Shown here: piece by piece, positions 1 to 7,557 of the stretch
How the letters are laid out: each line of letters opens with the position of its first letter
Numbering within the stretch: the stretch's first letter is position 1
DNA from: UBA685 sp049889495
GTDB taxonomy: Bacteria > Pseudomonadota > Alphaproteobacteria > Puniceispirillales > Puniceispirillaceae
Direction: 5' to 3'
Length of the DNA: 11,993 nt
NCBI GenBank assembly: GCA_049889495.1
Contig: JBMHDH010000041.1
Coordinates: 1-11,993 of the forward strand
Translations under genes and position numbers: made by a program
Notes under the pieces: generated by a model
The model's input: only the letters and a program-made list of their open reading frames with translations
Told to the model about the DNA's origin: nothing
Databases searched by the model: none

Positions 1-1
1 G

Positions 2-331
2 TCAGGCTTTGACAAGGATTGGCAGACGGTCAAAATGTTCGATGATACGTTCGATTTTCGTTGATCGGCATAAGGCGCGATTTCGATCTCGCAAGATAAA
101 AAGCGGATCTTCTTTGCCTTGAGGACGATGTTTTTCAATCACAAAATAAGGCGTTTCATGCGTGTTACGGAAAATCGAAAAATAGGCCACTTTGGGCGTG
201 TGATCGAGGGCATAATCGCGCCATTGCCCTTTGGCAACACGCATAGAATAAGCCCCAATAATGATGTGAAATTCACTTTTTGAAAAGTAAAAGGGTTTGT
301 CTTTTCGTTTGGTTGGTGAGATTTGGTTCAT
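2..331 (-). CDS. DUF2794 domain protein
   Basis: A complete 109-residue protein with an ATG start at 329-331 and a TGA stop at the very left edge of the window. The central part (about residues 18-105) fits the DUF2794 pattern of alphaproteobacteria: F-x-K-S-E-F near residue 20, then a G-A-Y-S-M-R-V-A-x-G-x-W-R-D-Y-A block, an 'AxFSIFR' strand and a 'xxFVIEKH' strand. No signal peptide or membrane segment is visible, so it is probably cytoplasmic. The family has no assigned function that I know of. It is divergent from the yfgM-bamB-der operon across a 198-base intergenic region, and no strong Shine-Dalgarno precedes the ATG. The family call rests on pattern recognition only. Confidence 0.82.
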   Translation of the reverse strand: MNQISPTKRKDKPFYFSKSEFHIIIGAYSMRVAKGQWRDYALDHTPKVAYFSIFRNTHETPYFVIEKHRPQGKEDPLFILRDRNRALCRSTKIERIIEHFDRLPILVKA

Positions 332-473
332 TGTCTTTCAAGGTTGCGTTCAAAAAAGTGCGAAAAAACATAGGATAAGTGTTTTTAGAACTGGCTGAAT
401 TCCACTATATCTTATATGGTGTGTCCTTCTAGGGGGAATTTCAAGCCCCATAATGCGTAAACCTGTCATCTTG

Positions 474-502
474 TTGAACCATTTTTAGGTCAAAGATACA
501 TA
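474..502 (+). promoter_or_regulatory. Putative sigma-70-type promoter of the yfgM-bamB-der operon
   Basis: TTGAAC (474-479) and TACATA (497-502) are separated by exactly 17 bases and lie 28 bases before the start of the first operon gene. Both boxes are imperfect, so this is a candidate only. I saw no better pair in the 198-base divergent region. Confidence 0.35.
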
Positions 503-529
503 AACAGCGATAAGAATAGCGATAATCCC

Positions 530-1162
530 ATGGCAGATATTATTGATGAAATTAATGAAGAGCTAAAACAAGAGCGCATGCAGGCCCTTTTTGCCAAATA
601 TGGCAAAATTATTATGGGGATTGCTGGTGCGGTGGTGGCCATTGTTGTGGTAATCCAAGGTTATGGGATTTACCAAGATTCTGTGCGTGAAAAAGCAGCG
701 AGCGCTTATTTCAACGCCCTTGGTCAAGAGGAAATTGGCGCAGCTCTATCTGAGGCAAAAGGTGATTTGGCTGGCGGCTATGATATGCTGGCACGGTTTG
801 TGACAGCGGCAGAGATGGTTGCCAAAGAGAATAAGCAAGATGCCTATCCCATCTATGTTGCTTTGTCTGAAGATAGCGCGCTTAACATTGTTTATCGCCA
901 ATTTGCGGCCATGCAGGCTGTGATTAACGCGCCAGAGGCGGTTGCCATTGAAGAGTTAGAGGCTTTGATCTCGCCGATCGCCGAAGCAGCTGGTGCCAAT
1001 CAAGGCTTGGCCTTAGAATTAATGGCAAATTTGGCACTTGAAAAAGGCGACATCGCTGGTTCAAAAGCGTTTCTTGAAAAGATTAATAGCCTACAAGATG
1101 CCCCAAATGGTTTGCGTCAGCGTGCCATTTCATTATCGACTGTCTTAGACGCACAGTCTTAA
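530..1162 (+). CDS. YfgM-like tetratricopeptide-type membrane-anchored protein
   Basis: A 210-residue protein with a short acidic cytoplasmic N-terminus (ADIIDEINEELKQER), one hydrophobic segment at about residues 26-48, and a helical, Ala-rich C-terminal domain that should lie in the periplasm. This architecture is that of the TPR_21/YfgM family ('tetratricopeptide repeat-like domain'). In E. coli YfgM associates with the SecYEG translocon and periplasmic chaperones; that role is only inferred here. The position immediately upstream of bamB and der is the same as in E. coli, which strongly supports the call. The gene is 22 bases before the preferred bamB start and is probably the first gene of the operon. 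No clear Shine-Dalgarno precedes its ATG. Confidence 0.85.
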   Translation: MADIIDEINEELKQERMQALFAKYGKIIMGIAGAVVAIVVVIQGYGIYQDSVREKAASAYFNALGQEEIGAALSEAKGDLAGGYDMLARFVTAAEMVAKENKQDAYPIYVALSEDSALNIVYRQFAAMQAVINAPEAVAIEELEALISPIAEAAGANQGLALELMANLALEKGDIAGSKAFLEKINSLQDAPNGLRQRAISLSTVLDAQS

Positions 1163-1184
1163 AACCAACGATAGGGTGCCTGTT

Positions 1185-2525
1185 ATGCTGATGAGATCAA
1201 GAAGCGCATCACCATCAAAAGCGTTATTACCATTGGCAATGATTGGCTTAGCGACCTTAACCGCTTGCAGTGAGCCAGAATTGATTTTGCCTGGGGAACG
1301 CATTGCGGTTCTGCCTGAATTGGCGGTGGTTGAAATTAACGCTGATGCCGCATCACAAGGTGCCAATTTGGGCGAGGTACGCCAATCAAATTTATTTGGT
1401 CATGCTGGCGGTATGCCAGGACATGCGGGTGGTCATTTATCATTTGAATGGCCGCCAGCCCAGATTTGGCAAGCCTCTGTTGCGGGTGTCAAAGATGATA
1501 TTGTTGAATTGGCACAGCCGGTTATTGCGCATGATCGCGTTTATGCGCTTGGCGCAGATGGTATGCTCCATGCCTTTGATTTGAACAATGGTGATGCGAT
1601 TTGGCAAATGGTTGTCGAAGTGCTTGATGATGATCCTTTGGCAGGTGTCATGGGCGGTATTGCGGCCAATGATACAATGTTAATGGCGCATGCTAGCCAG
1701 CGCGATTTGGTGTCAATTGATATTGAAACTGGCGAAATGATTTGGGCCATCAGCCATAATGTCAGATTAAAAGGCGGACCAACATTGCTTGGTGATGAAG
1801 CGGTGATGGTCACTGATATTAATGGCCGCCTTTATGTCTATGATGCCGAAGATGGCACGCCTTTATGGGAACGTTCTGGCCTGCCGTCTAATACGGTTGT
1901 TTTTGGTGCGCCAGCGCCTGCTTTTGCGGGATCTGAAGTGGTTCTCGCAGGGTCAGGTGGTGAGATATCAGTTTATGATCCAACCACAGGTGATTTATTA
2001 TGGGCTGATAGTTTGGCAAGCTTTAACCCGCGTACACCCTTGCAAGAATTGGGTGATGTGCGCGCGCATCCTGTGCATGATGGCAAATTGATTTTTGTGA
2101 TCAGCCAATCAGGTCGCATGATCGCTTATCAAGCGGCCACAGGCATTGAATTATGGGAACAACCTATTACATCTATCGAACAGCCTTGGGTGGCAGGTGA
2201 CACGATTTATGTTGTCACACTTGATGGGCGGCTTTATGCCTTGCGTCGCGGTGATGGCCAAGCGCGTTGGATGGTGGAATTGCCTGGTGCGTTTCCTGTT
2301 GGGGAAATCACATCAGATAATGTGCCACGCTATGTCAGCCCCTTAGTTGCCAATGGGAATGTGATGGTTATCAGCCGCAAGGGCAAAGCGCTTGTGTTTG
2401 ATGCTATGACAGGCGAAAAACAAAATGAATTTTCTTTGTCAGGTTTATTTACGACTGCACCAGCCTTAGCGTCAGGGGCGTTGGCGGTTGTGAATGCGCA
2501 AGGCAAATTGGTATTGTATCGATAA
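1185..2525 (+). CDS. bamB: Outer-membrane assembly lipoprotein BamB (PQQ-like beta-propeller)
   Basis: A 446-residue lipoprotein of the BAM complex, which folds beta-barrel proteins into the outer membrane. The N-terminus is a lipoprotein signal: basic residues, a hydrophobic stretch and an L-T-A-C lipobox, with Cys28 as the lipidated residue. The rest contains at least seven PQQ-type propeller repeats ending in patterns like 'YDAEDGTPLWE', 'YDPTTGDLLW' and 'YQAATGIELWE', as expected for an eight-bladed propeller. A GTG at 1176 is in frame, but the purine-rich AGGGTG at 1173-1178 sits 6 bases before the ATG at 1185, so that ATG is preferred. The last codons abut der with a 4-base gap, which implies co-transcription and probably coupled translation. 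Confidence 0.9.
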   Translation: MLMRSRSASPSKALLPLAMIGLATLTACSEPELILPGERIAVLPELAVVEINADAASQGANLGEVRQSNLFGHAGGMPGHAGGHLSFEWPPAQIWQASVAGVKDDIVELAQPVIAHDRVYALGADGMLHAFDLNNGDAIWQMVVEVLDDDPLAGVMGGIAANDTMLMAHASQRDLVSIDIETGEMIWAISHNVRLKGGPTLLGDEAVMVTDINGRLYVYDAEDGTPLWERSGLPSNTVVFGAPAPAFAGSEVVLAGSGGEISVYDPTTGDLLWADSLASFNPRTPLQELGDVRAHPVHDGKLIFVISQSGRMIAYQAATGIELWEQPITSIEQPWVAGDTIYVVTLDGRLYALRRGDGQARWMVELPGAFPVGEITSDNVPRYVSPLVANGNVMVISRKGKALVFDAMTGEKQNEFSLSGLFTTAPALASGALAVVNAQGKLVLYR

Positions 2526-2529
2526 AATT

Positions 2530-3948
2530 ATGGTTTCTATTGCGATTGTTGGTCGTCCTAATGTTGGGAAATCGACCTTATTTAACAGGCTAACTGGCCG
2601 TCAACATGCGATTGTCGACAACCAGCCAGGCGTCACACGTGACAGGCGTGAAGGGGATGCCACATTGGCTGGCATGTCTTTTAAGCTGGTTGATACCGCT
2701 GGTCTGGAACAAGCCAAGGAAGGCACGCTTGCCGCCCGTATGCGCGGCCAATCAGAGCGCGCCATCGAAATGGCAGATATCATCTTGATGGTCATTGATG
2801 CCAGAGCAGGCTTGCTGCCTGATGATCATTTTTTTGCAAGGCAATTGCGTAAATCGCAACGCCCTGTGATCTTGCTGGCCAATAAATGTGAAGGCAAGCA
2901 AGGTGATATTGGCGCAGCAGAAGCATGGGAATTGGGGCTTGGCACGCCTGTGCCTGTCTCAGCGGCGCATGGTGAAGGTCTGGTTGATTTGCACGACGCC
3001 ATCCTTGAACAAGCCGATCAGCTTGGTCTAACAGCAAAATTATTTGGTGAAGAAGATGAGGAGGCATTTGACGCTGATGATGACGATCTGATGCCTGAAG
3101 ATGATGAAGATGGTCCCGAAGTTTGGGTCGAAGAAGATCAAGGCGCGCCTTTATCTTTGGCGATTATTGGACGCCCGAATATGGGGAAATCCACCTTGGT
3201 CAATACGCTGCTTGGCGAAGACCGATTGCTGACAGGGCCAGAGGCTGGCATTACAAGAGACGCTATCGCCTTGCCATTTTCCTATGCAGGGCGTGATTTT
3301 AAGCTTGTGGATACCGCTGGTATCCGCCGCCAAGCGCGCGTTGTTGACGCGGTTGAAAAATTGATGGTCAGTGATGCAGAACGCGCCATCCAATATGCCC
3401 AAGTTTGTGTGTTAATGCTTGATGGCAGACAGCCGCCTCATAAACAGGATATGGCCATTGCCCGTCATGTTGCCAATGAAGGCCGCGCGCTTGTTATTGC
3501 AGTGAATATGTGGGATGCGGTCGAAGATAAGCAAGCCGCATTAACACAAATCCATGACAGGCTAGAGACCTCATTGGCGCAATTGCGCGGCGTGCCTGTG
3601 ATCCCGATTTCAGGGATGCATGGCAAAGGGGTTGATAAGCTGTTTCGCGCGATTTTGGCCATTCAGCGTGTTTGGAATACGCGGATTTCAACAGGCCGTC
3701 TGAACCGTTGGCTAGAGCCAATGCTTGAAGCGCATCCCCCGCCATTGGTCCAAGGGCGTCGTTTGCGTATTCGTTATATGACACAAGTCAAATCAAGACC
3801 GCCGACTTTTGCGCTATTTGTTAGCCGTCCTGCCGATCTGCCAGATCATTATTTGCGTTATTTGGTAGGCGGATTGCGTGCTGATTTTGGGCTTGATGGC
3901 ATTCCTGTGCGGATGATTATGCGCAAAGGCAAGAACCCTTACGCTTAA
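2530..3948 (+). CDS. der: Ribosome-assembly GTPase Der (EngA)
   Basis: A 472-residue essential GTPase with two tandem G domains and a C-terminal KH-like domain (about 380-472); it acts in maturation of the 50S subunit. G domain 1 has the P-loop GRPNVGKST (8-16), DTAG (55-58) and G4 NKCE (118-121). G domain 2 has GRPNMGKST (214-222), DTAG (261-264) and a G4 motif that reads N-M-W-D (326-329) instead of N-K-x-D. The linker between them (about 173-204) is long and very acidic. The ATG at 2530 is chosen because the family starts directly at the first beta-strand and P-loop; an upstream in-frame ATG at 2494 lies inside bamB. The gene follows bamB by 4 bases and converges on the next gene. Confidence 0.97.
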   Translation: MVSIAIVGRPNVGKSTLFNRLTGRQHAIVDNQPGVTRDRREGDATLAGMSFKLVDTAGLEQAKEGTLAARMRGQSERAIEMADIILMVIDARAGLLPDDHFFARQLRKSQRPVILLANKCEGKQGDIGAAEAWELGLGTPVPVSAAHGEGLVDLHDAILEQADQLGLTAKLFGEEDEEAFDADDDDLMPEDDEDGPEVWVEEDQGAPLSLAIIGRPNMGKSTLVNTLLGEDRLLTGPEAGITRDAIALPFSYAGRDFKLVDTAGIRRQARVVDAVEKLMVSDAERAIQYAQVCVLMLDGRQPPHKQDMAIARHVANEGRALVIAVNMWDAVEDKQAALTQIHDRLETSLAQLRGVPVIPISGMHGKGVDKLFRAILAIQRVWNTRISTGRLNRWLEPMLEAHPPPLVQGRRLRIRYMTQVKSRPPTFALFVSRPADLPDHYLRYLVGGLRADFGLDGIPVRMIMRKGKNPYA

Positions 3949-3977
3949 AAAAGGGCATTCATCTGTCATTTATGGCC

Positions 3978-4892
3978 TTATAAAAGCACCCTCTCCAGCC
4001 GGTCACAGATCTTTGTGATAAGGCGCGATAGGGTGGTTATCGCATCATAATTAATCCGATCTGGTGATTTGCAATAAAGCGCACGATTTACCTCAATCTG
4101 AAGGGTGTAAACAGGCCCTTTATGATTGCCATAATGGCGCGTGATATATCCGCCTGCATAAGGATGGTTCCAGCGATAAGACAGCCTGCTTTGTGTCATG
4201 ATATGATCAATTTCAAGATGCATATTGGCTGGCAAGCTTGCGCCGAAATTATCCCCTAAAATAAGATCTGGCAAAGCGCGGCCTTGCGCATGTGATGGCA
4301 TGGAATGGATATCAACCACAAGACATGCTTCATGCTGGGCTTTTGCCTCAGCGATCAAGTTCGCCAATTTATGGTGATAAGGGTGATAAAACTGATTTAT
4401 CAAATCTTGTGCAACGCCCACAGGCCATTTGTGATCATAAAGCGGTTCGCGCATCCCTGAAAGGCGCGGCATTACCCCATAGCCAGCTTTGACATACCCC
4501 ACATAAGTGTCATGGGCGCCGAGCGGGGCAACGTTTTCATGAAATAATAAAGGATCAAGCGCGGTGGCGGGGCGATTTAAATCAATGATGGCACGGCTTA
4601 ATGTCGCAGACAGGCATGGTCTTGTATTCTGTTGGACGCCCTGGCCGATGGCTGATGTTGCGGTATCTTCTAGGCTACGAAACCGTGCTAGCTGATCATA
4701 GCTAGGGCCTGTTATCTCAAGGGGATAATGATTGCCGCCATGGGGCACAGACAAGATCACAGGGCCTGTCATGCCTGCAGATGATACCGCAAAAGCGGGG
4801 ATCTTTGACAGGGGCAGGATGCGCGCAGGATGCGATCTCCAATCAGGTGTGAGGGCAGTAAGGGCAAGGTTCTGTGTCATGGCCAAGAGCAT
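3978..4892 (-). CDS. N-formylglutamate amidohydrolase family protein
   Basis: About 304 residues with the FGase (HutG-like) signature. A 'VILSVPHGGNHYP' block near the N-terminus holds the first metal-ligand His, followed by 'RAIIDLNR' and 'LVVDIHSMP', the usual second His block, and a C-terminal 'QIEVNRALY' strand with a conserved Glu. Characterised members release formate from N-formylglutamate in histidine breakdown, but many alphaproteobacterial paralogues outside hut operons have no proven substrate, and no hut gene is seen here. The start is uncertain: ATGs at 4892 and 4880 and an upstream TTG at 4961 all lack a good Shine-Dalgarno. I prefer 4892 because the TTG extension would run towards the tRNA promoter region. 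It converges on der with a 29-base gap. Confidence 0.85.
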   Translation of the reverse strand: MLLAMTQNLALTALTPDWRSHPARILPLSKIPAFAVSSAGMTGPVILSVPHGGNHYPLEITGPSYDQLARFRSLEDTATSAIGQGVQQNTRPCLSATLSRAIIDLNRPATALDPLLFHENVAPLGAHDTYVGYVKAGYGVMPRLSGMREPLYDHKWPVGVAQDLINQFYHPYHHKLANLIAEAKAQHEACLVVDIHSMPSHAQGRALPDLILGDNFGASLPANMHLEIDHIMTQSRLSYRWNHPYAGGYITRHYGNHKGPVYTLQIEVNRALYCKSPDRINYDAITTLSRLITKICDRLERVLL

Positions 4893-4971
4893 AGGATGTT
4901 TGATAGACTTGCCAAGATATTTTTTTAACGGCGGTGTTATTATGGTCGCAGGTTTCAGCAAAAAGCAGGGC

Positions 4972-5001
4972 TTGACAATAGGTTCGATTATCGCCTATTA
5001 C
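4972..5001 (+). promoter_or_regulatory. Promoter of tRNA-Val
   Basis: A perfect -35 box TTGACA (4972-4977) is followed after 18 bases by TATTAC (4996-5001). Transcription would begin about 15 bases before the mature 5' end of the tRNA at 5024, a usual layout for a single-tRNA gene. Confidence 0.65.
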
Positions 5002-5023
5002 CATGCTTCATCAGATGATGTGG

Positions 5024-5098
5024 GGAGCGTTAGCTCAGCGGGAGAGCACCACGTTGACATCGTGGGGGTCACTAGTTCGATCCTAGTACGCTCCACCA
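5024..5098 (+). tRNA. tRNA-Val (anticodon GAC)
   Basis: A full 75-base cloverleaf folds by hand. The 7-bp acceptor stem is GGAGCGT (5024-5030) with ACGCTCC (5088-5094), the discriminator is A5095, and the CCA end is encoded (5096-5098). The D stem is GCTC/GAGC; the anticodon stem CCACG/CGTGG has loop TTGACAT with anticodon GAC at 5056-5058; the T stem is ACTAG/CTAGT with loop TTCGATC. GAC reads GUC and GUU valine codons. It stands alone with its own promoter and terminator. Confidence 0.97.
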
Positions 5099-5114
5099 TC
5101 TGATTGCAGCAGAT

Positions 5115-5153
5115 AAAGGCACCTTCCCAAAGGGCAATAGGTGTCTTTTTTTT
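5115..5153 (+). terminator. Intrinsic terminator after tRNA-Val
   Basis: AAAGGCACC (5115-5123) pairs with GGTGTCTTT (5140-5148), nine pairs with one G-U, and is followed by an unbroken T run to 5153. It lies 17 bases after the tRNA and between it and the convergent VOC gene. Confidence 0.85.
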
Positions 5154-5155
5154 GT

Positions 5156-5515
5156 TTAATTTTGATCTGACCAAACCGCGAATTCATTCCCCGAGGGACA
5201 GGTGAAGTGAAACCGTCTTCCCCCAGGAAAATCAAAGATTGCCGTTTTAATTGTGCCATGATGGGCTATGATTTTTGCCAATGTGGCGTCTAGGTCTGAT
5301 GAATAAAACACAAGCAAGGCGGCGCCTTGATCACTATCAGATCGTTTTTCAGATCGGTAAAATCCGCCCTCAACCCCTTGTTTATCAAAGGCGGTATAAT
5401 CAGGGCCATAATCGGTGAAATGCCAACCAAAAACAGATGTGAAAAAAGCCTTGGTGGCTGCGATATCACAGGCAGGATATTCCACATAATTGATGGTTTC
5501 ATGATCATGTTTCAT
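5156..5515 (-). CDS. VOC-family (glyoxalase/bleomycin-resistance-like) protein
   Basis: A 119-residue cytoplasmic protein with a single vicinal-oxygen-chelate domain: two beta-alpha-beta-beta-beta units marked by 'CDIAATKAFFTSVFGW' (16-31), 'GFYRS' and a second half with 'VFYSSDLDATLAKI' and 'FPGGRRFHFTCPSGNEFAVW'. Glu111 in 'GNEFAVW' is at the usual metal-ligand position. Many such stand-alone proteins are annotated as glyoxalases, but the substrate cannot be told from sequence. Its ATG overlaps the stop of the upstream 89-residue gene by 4 bases (ATGA), so the two are translationally coupled and this is the last gene of the minus-strand cluster. Confidence 0.88.
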   Translation of the reverse strand: MKHDHETINYVEYPACDIAATKAFFTSVFGWHFTDYGPDYTAFDKQGVEGGFYRSEKRSDSDQGAALLVFYSSDLDATLAKIIAHHGTIKTAIFDFPGGRRFHFTCPSGNEFAVWSDQN

Positions 5516-5781
5516 GAGGGTATGCCTTGGCCATTTTCCGCGCTATCTTTGCGTTTGCGTCTTTCATCATATAATTGAAACAGCACAGATAATAATTCAT
5601 CATCCATGCTGGCAAAGATCGCTTGGCCTTGCGTATCTGCCTGAAAGGTTAGCCGCAATAATTCGGTAAAGCCGATTTGATCACCAGGTGGGTCCAGATC
5701 GTGGCTTGCCAATAAGGCATCAGCTTTGACAAAAATAGCCTCGATCATTTGGTTTAATTCATCGGCGGTTGGGTTATGCAT
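5512..5781 (-). CDS. Hypothetical protein, 89 residues
   Basis: I do not recognise this protein. It is predicted soluble and mostly helical, acidic in the first two thirds, with a Lys/Arg-rich stretch (YDERRKRK) near the C-terminus and a small polar tail. There is no Cys, no signal peptide and no membrane segment. It starts at ATG 5779-5781, with an AGG about 10 bases upstream. The ATGA overlap with the downstream VOC gene and the 31-base gap to the DUF952 gene upstream argue that it is a real member of the cluster and not a chance reading frame. Confidence 0.65.
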   Translation of the reverse strand: MHNPTADELNQMIEAIFVKADALLASHDLDPPGDQIGFTELLRLTFQADTQGQAIFASMDDELLSVLFQLYDERRKRKDSAENGQGIPS

Positions 5782-5812
5782 CTGATCTGCCTTTGGTTGT
5801 TCGGCTTATGGT

Positions 5813-6151
5813 TTACGATAAATCAGGCAAGATATGAAGACCAGCCTCATCCACTGCCAATTCCCAGCTTTGTGTCACAGATGACATGGGTAAATCATCA
5901 TATAAATGGGGAAAGAGCTGGCCGCCGCGTGATTCTTCCCATGTGATGGCCAAACCATCTGTTGCAATTTGGGCTAGGGTCAATCCGCTTTTGCCAGTGA
6001 AATGTAAGGCCAAGGTTTGCGCTGTTTGCGCGGCGGTTGAAAAATGAATATAGCCATCGGTAAGATCAATGCCAGAGCCCGAAAAAACACCTTTTTCTTC
6101 TGCCTCGATCCATAAAGCAGTTGGACAAATTTTATAAATATACTCAGCCAT
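5813..6151 (-). CDS. DUF952 domain protein
   Basis: A 112-residue protein covering the whole DUF952 family. It begins with 'YIYKICPTALW', carries the conserved 'DLTDGYIHFSTAAQ' (29-42) and ends its core with 'WEESRGGQLFPHLYDDLP' (71-88). The family is small, cytoplasmic and without a proven function; the invariant D-G-x-I-H-x-S and R-G-G-x-x-F-P-H-L-Y residues suggest an active or binding site. The ATG lies inside the 3' end of the yaiI-like gene (8-base overlap), so it is surely in the same transcript. Confidence 0.92.
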   Translation of the reverse strand: MAEYIYKICPTALWIEAEEKGVFSGSGIDLTDGYIHFSTAAQTAQTLALHFTGKSGLTLAQIATDGLAITWEESRGGQLFPHLYDDLPMSSVTQSWELAVDEAGLHILPDLS

Positions 6152-6599
6152 GATGTGGTCCCTTTGTCATAAGGATATGAGATAATGTCTGTTTGAATTT
6201 GGCGCGGTCTGCTTTGGAAAAGGGGGCAGAACGCGATTGGTGAAATGGGTTTGCGGCTCTGATATCGGTCATCAAATCGCGGGTCGCAAGGATGTTCCCA
6301 ATATTATGCGGGGTGATTTCTGACCCATCAGGGCGTATCACATAGGCTTGTTTATCGATCGCTTTGGCTGCAAGGGGAATGTCATTTGTGATCACAATAT
6401 CGCCATTTGTCGCGCTCTCAGCAATCCATTTATCGGCTTCATCTGGTCCAGATGATACGATCTTTAGGCTGATAAGCGGGTGCGGATGAGGCCTGATGCC
6501 GCCATTACAGACCATGATGGTTTGCACATCATGGCGGATCGCCATATCTGTAATATCATCTTTGACAGGGCAAGCATCTGCATCCACATAGATAATCAT
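6144..6599 (-). CDS. YaiI/YqxD (UPF0178, DUF188) family protein
   Basis: A 151-residue member of the UPF0178 family, identified by 'IIYVDADACPVK' at the N-terminus, 'VCNGGIRPHP' (30-39), 'GPDEADKWI' (51-59) and 'DIVITNDIPLAAKAI' (67-81). The Asp pattern is PIN-nuclease-like (a DUF188/PIN relationship is described for the family), but no substrate is known. It is the first gene of a four-gene minus-strand cluster (this gene, DUF952, unknown 89-residue protein, VOC) and is divergent from the TSUP transporter. No strong Shine-Dalgarno precedes the ATG at 6597-6599. Confidence 0.92.
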   Translation of the reverse strand: MIIYVDADACPVKDDITDMAIRHDVQTIMVCNGGIRPHPHPLISLKIVSSGPDEADKWIAESATNGDIVITNDIPLAAKAIDKQAYVIRPDGSEITPHNIGNILATRDLMTDIRAANPFHQSRSAPFSKADRAKFKQTLSHILMTKGPHHG

Positions 6600-6740
6600 T
6601 ATTTTTGAAAAACCCCTTTAATCATAGCCAAGCTGGATTGGTTGGCGTTATGATAATGCCATGGAATCTAACTAAGCAGCTGTTCTTTATGACTGATAAG
6701 GGGCATGGCTTCAACCAATTTTCTATCAGCATTAGAAGAC

Positions 6741-6745
6741 AGGAG
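6741..6745 (+). promoter_or_regulatory. Shine-Dalgarno that sets the TTG start of the TSUP gene
   Basis: AGGAG lies 6 bases before the TTG at 6752. It is the only good ribosome-binding site in the open frame, which extends upstream to 6605, and it decides the start. Confidence 0.75.
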
Positions 6746-6751
6746 CGCCGA

Positions 6752-7489
6752 TTGCTATTTTACACCTTTCTTATCCTAGGTGCCTTTGTCGGCGGCTTTG
6801 TGAATGGGTTATCTGGCTTTGGCACAGCGTTATTTGCCCTTGGCTTCTTTCTCGCCATTATGACACCGCTTGACGCTGTGGCTTTGATTGTTTTGATGTC
6901 GTTATTTGCAGGGCTAATCAGTTCTCGGCCTTTGCTTAGTTATATGCCTGTTAATAAGCGTTTCATTTTAGGCTTTACCTTGCCTGGGATTGTTTGTGTC
7001 CCGCTTGGTGTGGGGGTGTTGTCTTATATATCAGTTGATATGTTGCGGCTGGTTGTGGCTGTTTTATTGCTGTTATATGGTGGTTATTTTTCCCTGCGCG
7101 CAACCTTGCCACGTATCACAGGCGCATTTCCGATAATGGATGCGGTCATTGGCGCGATTGGCGGGGTGCTTGGCGGGATGGGTGGTTTATCAGGCGCGTT
7201 ACCAACCATGTGGCTCGCAATGCGTGATTTTGAAAAACATGACGCAAGGGCGATCTTGCAAGCTTATAATATGACCTTGCTATTCATTGCCTTTTTGGTG
7301 CTGATTTATAAAAATGCTTATGATGCGGCATTGCTTTTGTCATCTGTGATTGCCATCCCTGTTGCAATGCTGGCAACACCGCTTGGATTATTTGTCTTTA
7401 AAAAGCTGTCAACGGATCAATTTAAACGCCTTCTTATTTCAATGATGTTGATTTCTGGGCTAGTGATGTTGGCCCGCATCCTCTTTTGA
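6752..7489 (+). CDS. TSUP family (TauE/SafE) membrane transporter
   Basis: A 245-residue integral membrane protein with about seven to eight hydrophobic segments and the two internal repeats typical of TSUP permeases, marked by 'GGFVNGLSGFGTALF' in the first half and 'GGVLGGMGGLSGALPTMW' in the second. Members export sulfite, sulfoacetate or other organosulfur or small carboxylate anions; the substrate cannot be deduced here, since no sulfur gene is adjacent. The frame is open from a TTG at 6605, but the extra 49 residues are hydrophilic and unlike the family; the TTG at 6752, 6 bases after AGGAG, gives the normal family length and puts a membrane segment at the N-terminus. It is divergent from the yaiI-like gene. 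Confidence 0.88.
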   Translation: MLFYTFLILGAFVGGFVNGLSGFGTALFALGFFLAIMTPLDAVALIVLMSLFAGLISSRPLLSYMPVNKRFILGFTLPGIVCVPLGVGVLSYISVDMLRLVVAVLLLLYGGYFSLRATLPRITGAFPIMDAVIGAIGGVLGGMGGLSGALPTMWLAMRDFEKHDARAILQAYNMTLLFIAFLVLIYKNAYDAALLLSSVIAIPVAMLATPLGLFVFKKLSTDQFKRLLISMMLISGLVMLARILF

Positions 7490-7557
7490 TAAATCAAACC
7501 AGCCCCGCCTTTGCTGCGTAAAAAGTGCCATAGAACAAATGATTTTGGGTGGTTCTT

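Noticed and set aside
2601..3784. Several antisense and shifted reading frames inside bamB and der
   Set aside because: They lie entirely within clear genes, have no start signals and no family resemblance.
3949..3977. Weak hairpin between der and the convergent gene
   Set aside because: AAGGGCAT/ATGGCCTT has a central G-G mismatch and no T run; not supported as a terminator.
4893..4961. TTG-initiated 23-residue extension of the N-formylglutamate amidohydrolase gene
   Set aside because: No ribosome-binding site, sequence unlike the family N-terminus, and two ATGs lie downstream.
6605..6751. 49-residue hydrophilic N-terminal extension of the TSUP transporter
   Set aside because: The strong AGGAG before the TTG at 6752 and the usual family length favour the shorter form; the region is better read as divergent intergenic sequence.
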